Part shown: piece after piece, positions 8,150-16,953 of the stretch
Numbering within the stretch: position 1 is the stretch's first letter
Layout: each line of letters begins with the position of its first letter
Assembly (NCBI RefSeq): GCF_002101735.1
Contig: NZ_LQPE01000005.1
Location: 1-64,000 of the forward strand
Source: Mycobacterium kyorinense
Lineage (GTDB): Bacteria; Actinomycetota; Actinomycetes; Mycobacteriales; Mycobacteriaceae
Direction of reading: 5' to 3'
DNA: 64,000 bases
Notes under the pieces: generated by a model
Database searches by the model: none
What the model saw: only the letters and a program-made list of their open reading frames with translations
What the model was told of the DNA's origin: nothing
Translations under genes and position numbers: made by a program

Positions 8150-9146
8150 CGTCGCCCCGCTTGGCGGCCGCCGCCCGCAGCGCGTCGAGCAGCGGTTCGG
8201 CGGCTTCCTTGAAGAACAGGTCCTGCTCGTCGCCGCCGATCTGGATCAGCGCGATGTCGGTGAACCCGGCTTCCCAGTAGGGGCGGACCGCGTCGACGAT
8301 CGCGTCCAGGTCCGGCCCGCACGGGATGCTCTCCGCGACGTCCTCCGGGCGGACGAACTGCGTCGCGGCGGCGAAACCGGCCGTGGTCGGCAGGTTGGCG
8401 TTGACGTGCCAGTCGCCGCCGAACCAGCGGAACTGGTCGTGGGCGCGCTGGACGGCGGCGTCGCGGTCGGGGTCCCAGCACACCGGCACCTGTCCGATCA
8501 CCCGGCCGCCGCCGGCCATGCCGGTGGCCTGACGCGCGGAGTGCCATTCGTGGACCAGGTCGCCGTTGGGCTCCACCGCGGCCAGGTGGTCCGCGAGCGT
8601 GGCGAACTTGGCGATCGACTTGGGCCCGGTCATCGACACGGCGATGCCGACCGGGACCTCGGGCAGATCCCACAGCCGCGCCGAGTCGACCTGGTAGTAG
8701 TCGCCCCGCCAATCGACCAGGCCGCCGTCGAACAAGGCCCGGATGATCTTGATCGCTTCGACCAGCATGCCCAGCCGCTGGGTGACGGCCGGCCAGCCCC
8801 GGCCGACGATGTGCTCGTTGAGGCTCTCGCCGCTGCCCAGCCCCAGCGTGAACCGGCCGTCGGCGAGGATCTGCACGGTTGCCGCCTGCTGCGCGACGAC
8901 CGCCGGGTGATAGCGCATCGTCGGGCAGGTCACATACGAGTACAGATCCACCCGTTCGGTGGCGTGTGCGACCGCGCCCAGCACGGCCCAGGCATTGGGT
9001 GCGTGTCCTTGGGACACCAGCCAGGGTGAGTAGTGGTCACTGCAAACCTCGAAGTCGAAACCCCGTCGTTCAGCCGAAACCGCGTTTCGGACAAGGTCTT
9101 TGGGGCCGTTCTGCTCCGTCATCAGGGTGTAGCCAAACCGCGTCAT
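8142..9146 (-). CDS. F420-dependent LLM-class oxidoreductase (G6PD-like subgroup)
   Basis: A 334-residue luciferase-like (alpha/beta barrel) oxidoreductase. The N-terminus MTRFGYTLMTEQ, the HYSPW segment and the GLGSGESLNEH loop match the subgroup containing F420-dependent glucose-6-phosphate dehydrogenase, which passes hydride between a substrate and cofactor F420. The glucose-6-phosphate-specific residues cannot be verified by eye, so the substrate is open. It is first in the overlapping operon with the SRPBCC and alcohol dehydrogenase genes, suggesting two redox steps on one hydrophobic or alcohol substrate (inference). The ATG at 9146 is the first plausible start. Confidence 0.85.
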   Translation of the reverse strand: MTRFGYTLMTEQNGPKDLVRNAVSAERRGFDFEVCSDHYSPWLVSQGHAPNAWAVLGAVAHATERVDLYSYVTCPTMRYHPAVVAQQAATVQILADGRFTLGLGSGESLNEHIVGRGWPAVTQRLGMLVEAIKIIRALFDGGLVDWRGDYYQVDSARLWDLPEVPVGIAVSMTGPKSIAKFATLADHLAAVEPNGDLVHEWHSARQATGMAGGGRVIGQVPVCWDPDRDAAVQRAHDQFRWFGGDWHVNANLPTTAGFAAATQFVRPEDVAESIPCGPDLDAIVDAVRPYWEAGFTDIALIQIGGDEQDLFFKEAAEPLLDALRAAAAKRGDDD

Positions 9147-9186
9147 ACGACACGGGTACCCCTGGCTGGCGAGGGCAAACGGTGTA

Positions 9187-9232
9187 GCGGCGACCGCAAG
9201 CGCGGCGGAGCCGGGCGCCGCGGGTCGCCGCC
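9187..9232. repeat. Dispersed 46-bp hairpin repeat, copy A
   Basis: The element begins GCGGCGACC and ends GGTCGCCGCC; the 9-base outer arms (9187-9195 and 9223-9231) pair perfectly, with a GC-rich inner stem between. It lies in the gap between the YqeY gene and the F420-oxidoreductase gene. It differs from copy B (16062-16107) at about 6 of 46 positions. Confidence 0.6.
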
Positions 9233-9237
9233 AATGC

Positions 9238-9702
9238 CTATAGTCGGTCCTTCACGGCCGCGGACAGCCGCGCCCCGTCGGCCTTGCCGGCAGCGATGGC
9301 GGTGGCGGCCTTAATCACCATGCCCATCTGTTTCATGCCGGGCCGCTCGCCCATCTGCTCGGCCACCTGGGCGATCGCGGTGTCCACGACGTCGGCGAGC
9401 TCGCCTTCGGTCAGCGGCGGCGGCAGGTATTCGTCGATCACCCGCGCTTCGGCGTGCTCGTTGGCGGCCAGCTCACCGCGGCCGTTCTGGGTGTAGATCT
9501 CGGCCGCTTCGCCCCGCTTGCGCGATTCGCGGGCCAGGACCTTGATCACCTCGTCGTCGGAGAGTTCCCGCGACTCCTTGCCGGAGACCTCCTCGGTCTG
9601 GATCGCGGCCAGCAGCATGCGCAGCGTGGCGGTGCGCAACTTGTCCTGCGTCTTCATCGCCTCGGTCAAATCTGACCGCAGCCGGGATTTGAGTTCCGCC
9701 AT
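9238..9702 (-). CDS. GatB/YqeY-domain protein
   Basis: A 154-residue YqeY-family protein (M. tuberculosis Rv3688c position). It is all-helical: the N-terminus MAELKSRLRSDLTEAMKTQD and the segment EVIKVLARESRKRGEAAEIY are characteristic. The domain resembles the tRNA-binding tail of GatB, and free-standing members are thought to interact with tRNA or aminoacylation factors, although the exact role is unsettled. Full family length, no signal peptide. It stands alone on this strand, diverging from the next membrane-protein gene. Confidence 0.88.
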   Translation of the reverse strand: MAELKSRLRSDLTEAMKTQDKLRTATLRMLLAAIQTEEVSGKESRELSDDEVIKVLARESRKRGEAAEIYTQNGRGELAANEHAEARVIDEYLPPPLTEGELADVVDTAIAQVAEQMGERPGMKQMGMVIKAATAIAAGKADGARLSAAVKDRL

Positions 9703-9790
9703 AGCCCAGACGCTACGCGCCGATCGTTGAGAATTGCCCGAACAGGATGGGAGCCGTGATTGACGACGACGGCTCCTGCATGATCACGTT

Positions 9791-11035
9791 GTGAGCACGC
9801 CGCCGTACGACTACCCGGACTATCCGGAGCCGGGGTATACACCGCCTGGTTATGGTCCCCCGGGCTATCCGCCGTTCGGCTATCCACCGCCGGGCTACGG
9901 GCCACCGCCGGGCTACTCGCCGCCCCCGGGTTACGGCCCGCCGCCTCCCGGTTACGGTCCACCGCCTCCGGGGTATGGCCCGCCCCCCGGCTACGGACCG
10001 CCGCCGGGCTACCCACCGCCGCCCGGTTACCGGCCGCCACCGGCTTACGGGCCGCCACCGTTCGTCCCGGGGGCGCCCAGGCCCGGGATCATCCCGCTGC
10101 GACCGTTGAGCCTCAGCGACATCTACAACGGCGCCGCCGGCTACATCCGCGCCAATCCCAAGGCCACGCTGGGATTGACGGCGATCATCGTGGTGATCGT
10201 GCAGATCGTGGTGTTAATCGTGTCGGCCGGGCCGCTTGCAGCCGCGACCCGTCTGCGGGGCATGCCGAGCGACGAGCTGACCGCCGGTGACGTGGCCACC
10301 TGGGTGACGTCGGTGGGCGCGGGCGCGCTGGTCAGCTGGCTGGCCGGAATCCTGCTCGCCGGCATGCTCACCGTTGTCGTCGGCCGGGCGGTGTTCGGGT
10401 CGACGATCACGATCGGCGAGACCTGGGCCAAGGTTCGCGGGCGGCTGCCCGCATTGATCGGTCTGGCGGCGCTGGAAGGCGCGGGTGCGATACTGCTCAT
10501 CGCCGTCGTGGTGCTGATCATCGCCGCGGTCGGCGCCGTCGGCAACGGTGCGGCGGCATTCCTCATCGGCTTTCCCCTGATACTGGCCGCGATCGCCGCG
10601 GTGGGCTACGCCTACACCGTGCTGTCATTTGCGCCGGTGCTGATAGTGCTGGAGCAGCTGACTGTTTTCGACGCCATCGGCAGGTCGTTTACGTTGGTGC
10701 GCAACAGCTTCTGGCGAGTGCTGGGCATTCGGCTGCTGACCGCCGTCGTGGTGTTTCTCGTCGCCGGCGCGATCGCAGCACCGTTCAATTTCGTCGGTCA
10801 GCTGCTGGCCGACCCAACCGGCGGCCCGGCACTGATCAGCCTGACGGTGAGCGCTATCGGGTCGGCGATCGGGCGGGTCATCACCGCTCCGTTCAACGCG
10901 GGCGTCATCGTCCTGCTCTACACCGATCGGCGGATGCGTGCCGAGGCATTCGATCTGATCCTGCAGACCGGCGCGGCGGGCGGGCCGGCAGCGGCGGCGT
11001 CCACCGACTATTTGTGGCTGACCCGGCCGGTGTGA
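9791..11035 (+). CDS. Pro/Gly/Tyr-rich membrane protein (Rv3689-like)
   Basis: A 414-residue protein. Residues 4-95 are a low-complexity tail of repeated PPGYGPP units. Residues about 110-390 form a glycerophosphodiester-phosphodiesterase-like membrane domain of at least six hydrophobic helices. Such Pro-Tyr tails are common in mycobacterial envelope proteins and are thought to mediate protein contacts. The start is GTG at 9791. It heads a co-directional run ending in the MoxR/DUF58 genes, with only 13 bases to the next gene. Molecular function is unknown. Confidence 0.8.
   Translation: MSTPPYDYPDYPEPGYTPPGYGPPGYPPFGYPPPGYGPPPGYSPPPGYGPPPPGYGPPPPGYGPPPGYGPPPGYPPPPGYRPPPAYGPPPFVPGAPRPGIIPLRPLSLSDIYNGAAGYIRANPKATLGLTAIIVVIVQIVVLIVSAGPLAAATRLRGMPSDELTAGDVATWVTSVGAGALVSWLAGILLAGMLTVVVGRAVFGSTITIGETWAKVRGRLPALIGLAALEGAGAILLIAVVVLIIAAVGAVGNGAAAFLIGFPLILAAIAAVGYAYTVLSFAPVLIVLEQLTVFDAIGRSFTLVRNSFWRVLGIRLLTAVVVFLVAGAIAAPFNFVGQLLADPTGGPALISLTVSAIGSAIGRVITAPFNAGVIVLLYTDRRMRAEAFDLILQTGAAGGPAAAASTDYLWLTRPV
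9797..10080 (+). repeat. Degenerate PPGY-coding tandem repeat
   Basis: This GC-rich tract encodes about a dozen imperfect copies of a 5-8 residue PPGYGPP-type unit in the N-terminal tail of the membrane protein. The copies drift in sequence and spacing, so this is low-complexity coding sequence and not an exact minisatellite. Confidence 0.75.
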
Positions 11036-11048
11036 GGACACGCTGAGC

Positions 11049-11654
11049 ATGCCCGCTATCGACATCGACCGCGATGCCGCACATCAAGCCGCGCAACGCG
11101 AACTCGCCAAACCGATCTACCCGAAACCCTCCCTGACGCAACGCTTTCACGAATGGGTCAACGAACTGCTTTTCCGCGTGGTCGAGAAGGGATCGAGCAT
11201 TCCGGGTGGCTGGTTCACCATTGCCGTGCTGCTCACCTTGCTGGCGGTCGGAGTGGTAGTCGCGGTCCGCATCGCGCGGCGCACGATGCGTACCCGCCGC
11301 GGAGCGGATTACCCGCTGTTCGAGTCCGGTCAGCTCAGCGCCGCGACTCATCGAACAACCGCGGAACGCTTTGCCGCCGAAGGTGATTGGACAATGGCGA
11401 TTCGGCATCGGTTGCGCGCGGTCGCCCGCGGACTCGAGGAGAGCGGGGTGCTCGACGCGGCGCCCGGTCGGACGGCCAACGAGTTGGCCCGCGATGCGGC
11501 CTCCCGGTTACCGCAGCTGTCCACCGAGTTCAGCCAGGCCGCAACGGCTTTCAACGACGTCACCTACGGAGAACGGCCAGGGACTCCCGACGCGTACCGG
11601 TTGATCGCCGACCTCGACGACCACCTCCTGCGATCGGGTTCGGCGCTCCGATGA
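11049..11654 (+). CDS. DUF4129-domain membrane protein (Rv3690-like)
   Basis: A 201-residue protein with one strong membrane helix (about residues 55-77, WFTIAVLLTLLAVGVVVAV) followed by a cytoplasmic DUF4129-type domain. The typical segment is GDWTMAIRHRLRAVARGLEESGVL, with PGRTANELA after it. DUF4129 proteins regularly accompany MoxR ATPases and DUF58 proteins. The ATG at 11049 follows the preceding stop by 13 bases, and its TGA overlaps the next ATG. A role as an accessory subunit of the MoxR system is inferred from context. Confidence 0.8.
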   Translation: MPAIDIDRDAAHQAAQRELAKPIYPKPSLTQRFHEWVNELLFRVVEKGSSIPGGWFTIAVLLTLLAVGVVVAVRIARRTMRTRRGADYPLFESGQLSAATHRTTAERFAAEGDWTMAIRHRLRAVARGLEESGVLDAAPGRTANELARDAASRLPQLSTEFSQAATAFNDVTYGERPGTPDAYRLIADLDDHLLRSGSALR

Positions 11655-12760
11655 CGACACGCTTGCGATCTTGGCGGTGGGTGTTGTTGACGCTGGCCGC
11701 GATCTGCGCGGTCGCCGCCGTCACGACTTACCTGACCGCGCCGCGCCCGGGGGGCCGGATGGACCCGGCGTCCACGGGCGCGGAGGGTGCGCATGCACTG
11801 GTCACGCTGCTGCGAGACCATGGTGTCGACGTGGTCGTCGCCGACAGCGTCGCCGACGCCGAAAACGCCATGCGCCCGGACACTGTGCTGCTGATCGCGC
11901 AGGCCCAGCACCTCACCGACGACACACTGTTGCGCCGGCTCGCTGACACTCACGGGGACCTGCTGCTCGTCGAGCCGACGTCGCGCGCCCGCGCCGTGCT
12001 GGCTCCCGACATCCGCAGCGCGGGCGCCAGCGCGCTGGACAGCAAGCCGGATTGCCCTCTGCGCGAAGCGAATCAGGCCGGATCGGTACAGTTCGGACCC
12101 ACCAACACCTTCCGCGCCGCCGGCGATCGAGTGGTCATCAGCTGCTACGGCGGGGCGCTGGTCCGCTACCGCGACGGCGAACGCACGGTCACGATCGTCG
12201 GCAGTACCGACTTCATGACCAACAGTGGCCTGCCCCGGGCCGGCAACGCCGCGCTGGCGATGAACCTTGCCGGTGACCGCGGACGCCTGGTCTGGTATGC
12301 GCCGCAGCGGGCCGAGGGCCAAACTTCGGGATCGGCAACACTATTCGATCTGATCCCGGACAACGTCAACTGGATGGTCTGGCAACTGTGGCTGGCGGTC
12401 ATCCTGATCGCGCTGTGGAAGGCTCGCCGGATCGGCCCGCTGGTCGCCGAGGAGCTGCCGGTGGTGGTGCGCGCCTCGGAAACCGTCGAGGGCCGCGGCC
12501 GGCTGTACCGGTCGCGGCGGGCCCGCGACGTTGCCGCGCAGGCCTTGCGCACCGCGGCATTGCAGCGGTTGCTGCCGCGGCTCGGGCTGGCCGCTGCCAG
12601 CCCGCCGCAGGACGTGGTGAACGCCATCGCGGCGCGCAGTGGAACCGACCCGGAGACGGTGCGGAATAGGCTGTTCGGACCGCCACCGGCCAGCGACGCC
12701 GACCTGGTACACCTGGCCCGGGCGCTCGACGACATCGAAAGGCAGGTCGCGCACTTATGA
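11651..12760 (+). CDS. DUF4350-domain membrane protein (Rv3691-like)
   Basis: A 369-residue protein with an N-terminal membrane helix (WVLLTLAAICAVAAVTTYL) and a DUF4350 domain. A second hydrophobic helix near residue 240 (MVWQLWLAVILIALW) is followed by a cytoplasmic helical tail. I start at ATG 11651 because it overlaps the preceding stop (ATGA). A much longer reading frame opening at 11387 only runs through the DUF4129 gene in another frame. Its stop also overlaps the moxR start. Genes of this kind belong to MoxR/DUF58 modules; biochemical function is unknown. Confidence 0.8.
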   Translation: MTTRLRSWRWVLLTLAAICAVAAVTTYLTAPRPGGRMDPASTGAEGAHALVTLLRDHGVDVVVADSVADAENAMRPDTVLLIAQAQHLTDDTLLRRLADTHGDLLLVEPTSRARAVLAPDIRSAGASALDSKPDCPLREANQAGSVQFGPTNTFRAAGDRVVISCYGGALVRYRDGERTVTIVGSTDFMTNSGLPRAGNAALAMNLAGDRGRLVWYAPQRAEGQTSGSATLFDLIPDNVNWMVWQLWLAVILIALWKARRIGPLVAEELPVVVRASETVEGRGRLYRSRRARDVAAQALRTAALQRLLPRLGLAAASPPQDVVNAIAARSGTDPETVRNRLFGPPPASDADLVHLARALDDIERQVAHL

Positions 12761-13704
12761 CCGAACACGCGCGTCAGGCGTTGCTGGCGCTGCGCGCCGA
12801 GATCGCGAAGGCCGTCGTCGGGCAGGAGGCCGTGGTCAGCGGCCTGGTGATCGCGTTGTTGTGCCGCGGCCACGTGTTGCTCGAAGGCGTTCCGGGCGTG
12901 GCGAAAACGCTGCTGGTGCGTGCCCTGGCGGCAGCCCTGCAGCTCGAGTTCAAGCGGGTCCAGTTCACGCCGGACCTGATGCCCGGCGACGTCACCGGCT
13001 CACTGGTCTACGACGCGCGCACCGCCGCGTTCGTGTTCCGCGACGGCCCGGTGTTCACCAATCTCATGCTGGCCGACGAAATCAACCGCACGCCACCGAA
13101 AACGCAGGCCGCCCTGCTGGAAGCGATGGAAGAGCGTCAGGTCAGCGTCGACGGCGAGCCCCGGCCGCTGCCGGACCCGTTCATCGTCGCCGCGACCCAG
13201 AACCCGATCGAATACGAGGGCACCTACCAGTTGCCGGAGGCACAGCTCGACCGGTTCCTGCTCAAGCTGACTGTGCCGCTGCCGCCGCGTGATTCGGAGA
13301 TCGCCATCCTCGGCCGGCACGCGCACGGCTTCGACCCGCGCGATCTTTCCGCGATCCAGCCGGTGGCGGGGCCGGCCGAACTGGCCGCCGGGCGTGACGC
13401 GGTACGGACAGTGTTGGCCGCCGACGAGGTCCTCGGCTACATCGTCGACATCGCCGCCGCGACCCGCAATTCGCCGGCGCTACAGCTCGGTGTGTCGCCG
13501 CGTGGCGCGACGGCGCTGCTGGCCACCGCCCGGTCGTGGGCGTGGCTGTCCGGCCGCGACTACGTCACACCGGACGATGTGAAGGCGATGGCTCGGGCCA
13601 CGTTGCGGCATCGGGTGATGCTGCGCCCCGAGGCGGAACTGGAGGGCGCCACCGCCGACGGCGTTCTCGACGGAATACTGGCTTCCGTTCCGGTGCCCCG
13701 CTAG
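12757..13704 (+). CDS. moxR2: MoxR-family AAA+ ATPase
   Basis: A 315-residue AAA+ ATPase with Walker A GVPGVAKT (44-51), a Walker B region MLADEINRTPPK near residues 105-116, and the MoxR-typical TQNPIEYEGTY sensor segment. MoxR proteins act as chaperones that mature or insert metal cofactors, usually with a VWA-like partner protein, which is encoded here by the next gene (DUF58). Start and stop overlap both neighbours (ATGA before, TAGTG after), showing tight coupling. The gene occupies the M. tuberculosis moxR2 (Rv3692) position. Confidence 0.92.
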   Translation: MTEHARQALLALRAEIAKAVVGQEAVVSGLVIALLCRGHVLLEGVPGVAKTLLVRALAAALQLEFKRVQFTPDLMPGDVTGSLVYDARTAAFVFRDGPVFTNLMLADEINRTPPKTQAALLEAMEERQVSVDGEPRPLPDPFIVAATQNPIEYEGTYQLPEAQLDRFLLKLTVPLPPRDSEIAILGRHAHGFDPRDLSAIQPVAGPAELAAGRDAVRTVLAADEVLGYIVDIAAATRNSPALQLGVSPRGATALLATARSWAWLSGRDYVTPDDVKAMARATLRHRVMLRPEAELEGATADGVLDGILASVPVPR

Positions 13705-15026
13705 TGGTTCTGACCGGCCGCACCGGGCTGATTGCGCTGATCTGCGTTGCGCCGATCACGCTGTCGCCTTGGCCGGCAAGGTCTTTCGTCGTGCTGCTGG
13801 TGCTGCTGGCGGCGGCGGTCGCCGGCGACGTGTGGCTGGCCGCCAGCCCGCGCGCGCTGCGTTTCACGCGGGCGCCGATCAATTCGGTGCGGCTTGGCGA
13901 CGAAGTGAACGCCGGTCTGCTGGTTCACAACGGCGGTCGCCGCCGGTTCCGGGGCAGGGTTCGCGACGCGTGGCCGCCCAGCGCCTGCGCCGAGCCGCGC
14001 GTGCACACCGTCGACATCGTTGCGGGGCGCGGGCAGCGCGTGGATACCCGGCTGCGCCCGGTGCGGCGAGGTGATCAGCGCTCGGCGGCGGTGACCGCGC
14101 GGTCGATCGGGCCGTTGGGGCTGGCGGGGCGGCAGAGCACGCAGCGGGTGGCCGGGCGGCTGCGGGTGCTGCCGCCGTTCCTGTCCCGCAAGCATCTGCC
14201 GTCGCGGCTGGCCAGACTGCGCGAGATCGACGGGTTGTCGCCGACGCTGACCCGCGGTCAGGGCACCGAATTCGACTCGCTGCGCGAGTATGTGGTGGGC
14301 GACGATGTCCGGTCGATCGACTGGCGGGCCACCGCCCGGCGCGCCGACGTCGTCGTGCGGACCTGGCGCCCCGAGAGGGACCGGCGCGTCGTCATCGTGC
14401 TCGACACCGGACGCACGGCCGCCGGCCGCGTCGGAGTCGACCCGACGGCCGGCGATCCGAGCGGGTGGCCCCGGCTGGACTGGTCGATGGATGCGGCGCT
14501 GCTGCTGGCCGCGCTCGCGGCACGCGCCGGCGACCATGTCGATTTTCTCGCCCACGACCGGGTGACCCGGGCGGCTCTGTTCGGCGCATCGCGGACCGAA
14601 CTGCTGGCCAGGCTCGTCGATGTGATGGCGCCACTGCAGCCTGCGCTAGTTGAATCCGACTCCGCGGCAATGGTTTCGGCGATCGCACGGCGCGCGCGGC
14701 GACGCGCGCTGGTGGTTCTGCTGACCGACCTCAACGCGACCGCCCTCGAGGAGGGTTTGCTGCCAGTGCTGCCGCAGCTGGCTGCCAAGCACACAGTGAT
14801 CCTTGCGGCCGTCGCCGATCCGCGGGTCGATCAGCTGGCCATCGGCCGTGCCGATGCGCCGGCGGTGTACGACGCGGCGGCGGCCGAGCGGGCCCGCAAT
14901 GACCGCCGGGCGATCGCGTCGCGGCTACACCTCGGCGGTGTGGACGTGGTCGACGCGGCGCCCGCCGAACTGGCGCCGGCACTGGCGGACCGGTACTTGG
15001 CGATGAAGGCCACCGGGCGGCTGTAA
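13704..15026 (+). CDS. DUF58 / VWA-like protein
   Basis: A 440-residue protein with two N-terminal hydrophobic segments (about residues 5-45). The DUF58 signature lies mid-protein: GTEFDSLREYVVGDDVRSI, then DWRATARR. A von Willebrand A-like fold follows, with VIVLDTGRTAAG as the MIDAS-like strand. It is the expected partner of the preceding MoxR ATPase. The GTG start shares its first G with the moxR TAG stop (TAGTG); the longer upstream frame overlaps moxR entirely. It corresponds to Rv3693. Confidence 0.85.
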   Translation: MVLTGRTGLIALICVAPITLSPWPARSFVVLLVLLAAAVAGDVWLAASPRALRFTRAPINSVRLGDEVNAGLLVHNGGRRRFRGRVRDAWPPSACAEPRVHTVDIVAGRGQRVDTRLRPVRRGDQRSAAVTARSIGPLGLAGRQSTQRVAGRLRVLPPFLSRKHLPSRLARLREIDGLSPTLTRGQGTEFDSLREYVVGDDVRSIDWRATARRADVVVRTWRPERDRRVVIVLDTGRTAAGRVGVDPTAGDPSGWPRLDWSMDAALLLAALAARAGDHVDFLAHDRVTRAALFGASRTELLARLVDVMAPLQPALVESDSAAMVSAIARRARRRALVVLLTDLNATALEEGLLPVLPQLAAKHTVILAAVADPRVDQLAIGRADAPAVYDAAAAERARNDRRAIASRLHLGGVDVVDAAPAELAPALADRYLAMKATGRL

Positions 15027-15056
15027 CCCCAACGCCGAGTGTGACTCGACGCCGGT

Positions 15057-16049
15057 TCAGCCCGTCGGCACAACGTCGGGAGCGTCGGCGATGTCGCCAG
15101 TCTCCCCGGCCCGGGCAGCGCGCCGGCCGAAGTAGACGATGTACGCGAGAAACGTTGCCTCGGCGGCAATTCCGATGCCGACCCGTAGAAAGGTCGGCAA
15201 CGGCGACGGGGTCACCACCGCTTCGAGCACACCCGAGACTAAGAGCACCGCCACCAGCCCGACGGCTATCGTGACAATCGCACGGCCTTGCTCGGCAAGC
15301 ACCTGCCCGCGCGGGCGGTCGCCAGGCGAAATCACGAACCACCCGAGCCGCATCCCCGCGGCGGCGGCCAGGAACACCGCCGTCAGCTCCAGCAGGCCGT
15401 GCGGGATCAGCAGCCCCAGCAGGATGTTTCCCTTGCCGGCCTGAAACATCAGCCCGGCAGCCACGGCGAGGTTAGCCGCGTTCTGGAACAGCACAAACGG
15501 GATGGGCAAGCCCAACACCACCGCGAACGCAATGCATTTCGCGGCCACCCACGCGTTGTTCACCCACACCTGGAGCCCGAACGCCGCGGCCGGATGCTCA
15601 CTGTAGTAGGAGGCAAAGTCATGGTTCACCAATTCCTCTATGTCACTTGGTGTTCCGATGGTGGCTTGAACCTCCGGGCTGCCCGACACCCAGATCGCGA
15701 TGACGGCTGTCGCGGCGAAGAACAACACTGCCGTGGCCAGCCACCAGCGCCAGGTTCGGTAGGCCACCACCGGAAAGGCGACCGTCCAGAACCGGGCGAA
15801 CTCGCCGGACAGGGGTGCATGCGCGCCGGTGACCGCGGCGCGGGCCCGGGCCACCAGCGTCGAAAGCCGCCCGATCAGCACCGAATCCGACGACGCCGAG
15901 CGCAACATCGACAGGTGCGTGGACACCCGCTGGTAGAGCTCGACGAGTTCGTCGATCTCGGCGCCCGTCAGCCGGCGTCGTTGCTTCACCAGCTGTTCGA
16001 GCCTCGCCCAGGTGTTGCGGTGCGCAAGCACGAACGCGTCGACGTCCAC
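15057..16049 (-). CDS. SpoIIM-like membrane protein (Rv3694c-like)
   Basis: A 330-residue integral membrane protein of the stage II sporulation protein M (DUF95) family. A helical cytoplasmic N-terminus of about 100 residues is followed by five or six membrane helices, for example WLATAVLFFAATAVIAIWV and IAFAVVLGLPIPFVLF. In non-sporulating actinobacteria such proteins neighbour MoxR/RDD genes and their role is unknown. It converges on the DUF58 gene and diverges from the RDD gene across a gap that contains repeat copy B. Confidence 0.83.
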   Translation of the reverse strand: MDVDAFVLAHRNTWARLEQLVKQRRRLTGAEIDELVELYQRVSTHLSMLRSASSDSVLIGRLSTLVARARAAVTGAHAPLSGEFARFWTVAFPVVAYRTWRWWLATAVLFFAATAVIAIWVSGSPEVQATIGTPSDIEELVNHDFASYYSEHPAAAFGLQVWVNNAWVAAKCIAFAVVLGLPIPFVLFQNAANLAVAAGLMFQAGKGNILLGLLIPHGLLELTAVFLAAAAGMRLGWFVISPGDRPRGQVLAEQGRAIVTIAVGLVAVLLVSGVLEAVVTPSPLPTFLRVGIGIAAEATFLAYIVYFGRRAARAGETGDIADAPDVVPTG

Positions 16050-16061
16050 AGCGTCAGGTTA

Positions 16062-16107
16062 GCGGCGATCGCAAGCTCGGCGAAGCCGAGTGCAGCGGGT
16101 CGCCGCC
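16062..16107. repeat. Dispersed 46-bp hairpin repeat, copy B
   Basis: Outer arms GCGGCGATC (16062-16070) and GGTCGCCGC (16098-16106) pair with one G-T wobble. The inner arms CTCGGC and GCCGAG (16076-16090) pair perfectly around GAA. A further GTTAGC/GCTAAC pair flanks the element (16058-16063 and 16113-16118). It fills most of the 78-base divergent gap between the SpoIIM-like and RDD genes. Confidence 0.65.
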
Positions 16108-16127
16108 ATGAGGCTAACTTCTGAAGT

Positions 16128-16952
16128 ATGTCGGAGGTGGTGACCGGGGACGCGGTGGTACTCGATGTGCAAATCGCGCAGTTGCCGGTGCGTGCCGTCG
16201 GCGCGCTGATCGACATCGCGGTGATCTTCGTCGGCTACCTGCTGGGCCTGATGCTGTGGGCGGCCACGTTGACACAGTTCGACGACGCCACCACGGCGGC
16301 CATCCTGATCATCTTCACGGTGCTGGTCCTGGTCGGTTACCCGCTCATCATGGAAACGGCCGCGCGCGGCCGCTCGGTGGGCAAGATCGTGATGGGCTTG
16401 CGCGTGGTGTCCGATGACGGCGGCCCGGAACGGTTCCGCCAAGCGCTTTTTCGGGCATTGGCATCGGTGGTGGAGATCTGGATGTTGTTCGGCAGCCCGG
16501 CGGTGATGTGCAGCCTGCTTTCGCCGAAAGCCAAACGGATCGGCGACATCTTCGCCGGCACCGTCGTCATCAGCGAACGCGGCCCGAAACTCGGCCCGCC
16601 ACCGGCGATGCCGCCGTCGCTGGCGTGGTGGGCCGCGTCGCTTCAGTTGTCCGGACTCAGCGCCGGGCAAGCCGAATTGGCACGCCAATTTCTTTCCCGC
16701 GCACCGCAACTGGAACCAGGCCTGCGGTATCAGATGGCGTGCCGGATTGCCGCAGACGTGCTGGCCCGGGTCGCTCCCCCGCCCCCGCCGGGAACTCCGC
16801 CGCACCTGGCGTTGGCCGCCGTGTTAGCCGAGCGGCACCGCCGCGAACTCGCCAGGTTGCGACTCAGCCCGGGGCCTCCGCCGCCGCCCTGGCCGCCACC
16901 ACCGCCGTCCTGGCCGGCGCCGGGCGGGGGCGGCTTCGCGCCGCCACGGTGA
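16128..16952 (+). CDS. RDD-family membrane protein (Rv3695-like)
   Basis: A 274-residue protein. Residues about 15-150 form the RDD domain with three hydrophobic helices; GALIDIAVIFVGYLLGLML holds the first. The segment RGRSVGKIVMGLRVV is a typical RDD inter-helix loop. The C-terminal 60 residues are Pro-rich and soluble. RDD proteins have been linked to ion transport, but no specific substrate is shown here. It belongs to the MoxR/SpoIIM neighbourhood. The ATG at 16128 sits 20 bases after repeat copy B. Confidence 0.83.
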   Translation: MSEVVTGDAVVLDVQIAQLPVRAVGALIDIAVIFVGYLLGLMLWAATLTQFDDATTAAILIIFTVLVLVGYPLIMETAARGRSVGKIVMGLRVVSDDGGPERFRQALFRALASVVEIWMLFGSPAVMCSLLSPKAKRIGDIFAGTVVISERGPKLGPPPAMPPSLAWWAASLQLSGLSAGQAELARQFLSRAPQLEPGLRYQMACRIAADVLARVAPPPPPGTPPHLALAAVLAERHRRELARLRLSPGPPPPPWPPPPPSWPAPGGGGFAPPR

Positions 16953-16953
16953 C

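Noticed and set aside
9797-10080. CRISPR-like or exact tandem repeat
   Set aside because: The units vary in length and sequence and encode a Pro-Gly-Tyr tail, so this is low-complexity coding sequence. No CRISPR array was seen anywhere in the window.
15027-15056. CGAGT-GTG-ACTCG hairpin between the DUF58 and SpoIIM genes
   Set aside because: The 5-base stem is short; it could help termination of convergent transcripts but is too weak to list as a feature.
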